A stretch of 5,717 nt of DNA, taken from Oligoflexia bacterium (GTDB lineage Bacteria > Bdellovibrionota > UBA1018 > CAIMNF01). The notes under the pieces are model-generated. The model ran no database searches and was not told the DNA's origin. It worked only from the letters and a program-made list of their open reading frames with translations. Positions 5,003-5,717 of the stretch are shown here, piece after piece (positions within the stretch are counted from its first letter, which is position 1; every line of letters begins with the position of its first letter). Made by a program: the position numbers and the translations under genes. The DNA is taken from NCBI GenBank assembly GCA_903858975.1, contig CAIOKW010000305.1, positions 1 to 5,717 on the forward strand, written 5' to 3'.

Positions 5003-5036
5003 CCGAGGACGAACTAAACTTCGTTCTCGGTTTTTT
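5003..5036 (+). terminator. Strong intrinsic terminator of the 109-aa gene
   Basis: CCGAGGACGAA (5003-5013) pairs with TTCGTTCTCGG (5020-5030) over 11 bp with a single G-T pair, around a CTAAAC loop. It is followed directly by TTTTTT (5031-5036). An A before and a T after extend the stem. The right arm and T-tract lie within the last codons of the convergent gene (stop at 5014-5016). On the minus strand no T-tract follows the hairpin, so it should terminate only plus-strand transcription. Confidence 0.9.
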
Positions 5037-5346
5037 CTTTTACTTTAATTTTGATCTCAAAACTCACTTCATTTTTCTTAAAAAAGTCAGCGATCAAAAC
5101 ACTGGGATCCACTTTATCCTGAACCTTTGCCATCATTTCAGCGATCACATTTTGCATGAACTCTTTGCGCACGTTTTTTGCGCCATCCAGAATACTGCTC
5201 ACAATCTCCTTAGGGAGCTTGAATTCAGAAACCAGTGTCTTTAATGCATCTTCAGTTAAGAAAAAGGTTCCTACCCCGGCCGTCATGAGTTTCTTTGCCC
5301 ATGACATCGAACCTGCCTGATCTTCACGATCGTCTGGAGTACTCAT
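5014..5346 (-). CDS. Small phasin-like helical protein, function unknown
   Basis: The product is 110 aa. A polar N-terminus (1-16) is followed by a short hydrophobic stretch (KKLMTAGVGTFFLTEDAL, 18-35). A helix then carries the motif SEFKLPKEIV (40-49), and long amphipathic helices run to about residue 90, ending in an alternating charged/hydrophobic tail (FEIKIKVKEK). Comparable small proteins with a 'TEEA...L...LKLPKE' signature occur in deltaproteobacterial genomes as phasin-like or uncharacterised proteins. This is recognition by pattern and not a confirmed assignment. Its ATG overlaps the TGA of the upstream SRPBCC gene (ATGA, 5343-5346), implying translational coupling. An internal Met14 with AGGCAGG upstream is an alternative start. 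The 3' end overlaps the terminator of the convergent gene. A lipid- or granule-associated role would suit a partner of a lipid-binding SRPBCC protein, but this is inferred. Confidence 0.8.
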   Translation of the reverse strand: MSTPDDREDQAGSMSWAKKLMTAGVGTFFLTEDALKTLVSEFKLPKEIVSSILDGAKNVRKEFMQNVIAEMMAKVQDKVDPSVLIADFFKKNEVSFEIKIKVKEKTENEV

Positions 5347-5717
5347 AGACCTTTTGCTCGCTCATAGAAACTATTCATCATGGACGGCAAAGTGCCCTTC
5401 ACAATCCCTTTTAGGATAAAACCTGGCACTGAAAAGCTGAATTCGACTTCAAGTGAGTAGGTCACTTTACATTGATTGGGGCCAAGAGATTCAATTTTCC
5501 AAGCACCATTGTTGACTTTGAAGAACTCACTCGAGAGCAAGCTCCAATTGACGGTTCCTGCCGCTTGATTTTCATTGATCTTCAGCTTGTAACTCATGTC
5601 CTTAGACATCATGGAAAGGTCATACTGCGCCGTAACCGAACCATCGGCTCCTCGCTCAGCTTTTACTTTCTTCATTCCATCGACAAATTCAGGATACTTT
5701 TCATAATCAGAAACTGC
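5343..5717 (-). CDS. SRPBCC (START/Coq10/polyketide-cyclase-like) protein, N-terminus off the window
   Basis: The reading frame is open to the window edge. The internal ATG at 5675 is preceded in frame by AVSDYEKYPEFVDG, the conserved 'V-x-D-Y-x-x-Y-P-x-F-V' entry motif of Coq10/RatA-like SRPBCC proteins. The true start is therefore outside, and perhaps 15-25 residues are missing from a protein of about 145 aa. The visible part has the expected alternating beta strands (KVKAERGADGS, YKLKINENQ, VNWSLLSSEFFKVNNGAW, CKVTYSLEVEFSFSVPG). It closes with the C-terminal cavity-lining helix (about IVKGTLPSMMNSFYERAKGL). Members bind hydrophobic ligands such as lipids, quinones or polyketides in a helix-grip cavity. 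The ligand here is unknown. Its stop overlaps the start of the phasin-like gene by 4 nt, so the two are co-translated. Confidence 0.88.
   Translation of the reverse strand, partial: AVSDYEKYPEFVDGMKKVKAERGADGSVTAQYDLSMMSKDMSYKLKINENQAAGTVNWSLLSSEFFKVNNGAWKIESLGPNQCKVTYSLEVEFSFSVPGFILKGIVKGTLPSMMNSFYERAKGL

Noticed and set aside
5343..5675. ATG at 5675 as the true start of the SRPBCC gene
   Set aside because: The 14 codons before it, up to the window edge, encode the conserved DYEKYPEFV family motif, so the gene continues beyond the window.

Overview
The window looks like one end of a contig from a GC-intermediate, Gram-negative (diderm) bacterium. Evidence for this is an apolipoprotein N-acyltransferase (Lnt) gene, a secreted lipoprotein with Gly after the lipidated Cys (compatible with outer-membrane sorting), and two good sigma-54 promoter candidates. 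The mix of gene families is reminiscent of Bdellovibrionota or other former Deltaproteobacteria, but that placement is a guess from protein style and not demonstrated. The first 26 bases are not biological: they match an Illumina TruSeq adapter with one base missing.

Layout: (1) 27-1109 (+) is the 3' part of lnt, cut off by the contig end. (2) 1110-1240 is an intergenic region with a weak terminator and a sigma-54-type promoter (1190-1206). It drives a small cysteine-rich lipoprotein gene (1241-1774, +). (3) Only 3 bp further on, and convergent, lies a 316-aa protein (1778-2728, -) with a Cys4 zinc-finger-like N-terminus and two copies of one divergent domain. (4) 2729-2957 is a divergent regulatory region dense in inverted TAGG/CCTA repeats. 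(5) A two-gene operon follows on +: an unknown 102-aa protein (2958-3266) and a 382-aa protein fusing about 220 residues of coiled coil to an Hsp20/alpha-crystallin domain (3285-4433). (6) 4434-4635 contains an odd palindrome and the best sigma-54 promoter candidate (4557-4573), ahead of an unknown 109-aa gene (4636-4965, +) that ends in a C-rich tract and a strong intrinsic terminator. (7) Convergent to it, on -, are two translationally coupled genes: a START/Coq10-like SRPBCC protein running off the window (5343-5717) and a small phasin-like helical protein (5014-5346).

How they may work together: Lnt N-acylates lipoproteins such as the one encoded next door, but the separate promoter suggests proximity and not a dedicated pair. 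The most unusual items are the coiled-coil/small-heat-shock fusion with its unknown operon partner, the duplicated-domain zinc-finger protein divergently transcribed from a repeat-rich control region, and two sigma-54-type promoters in front of otherwise uncharacterised small genes. No mobile element, CRISPR array, tRNA or rRNA was seen.
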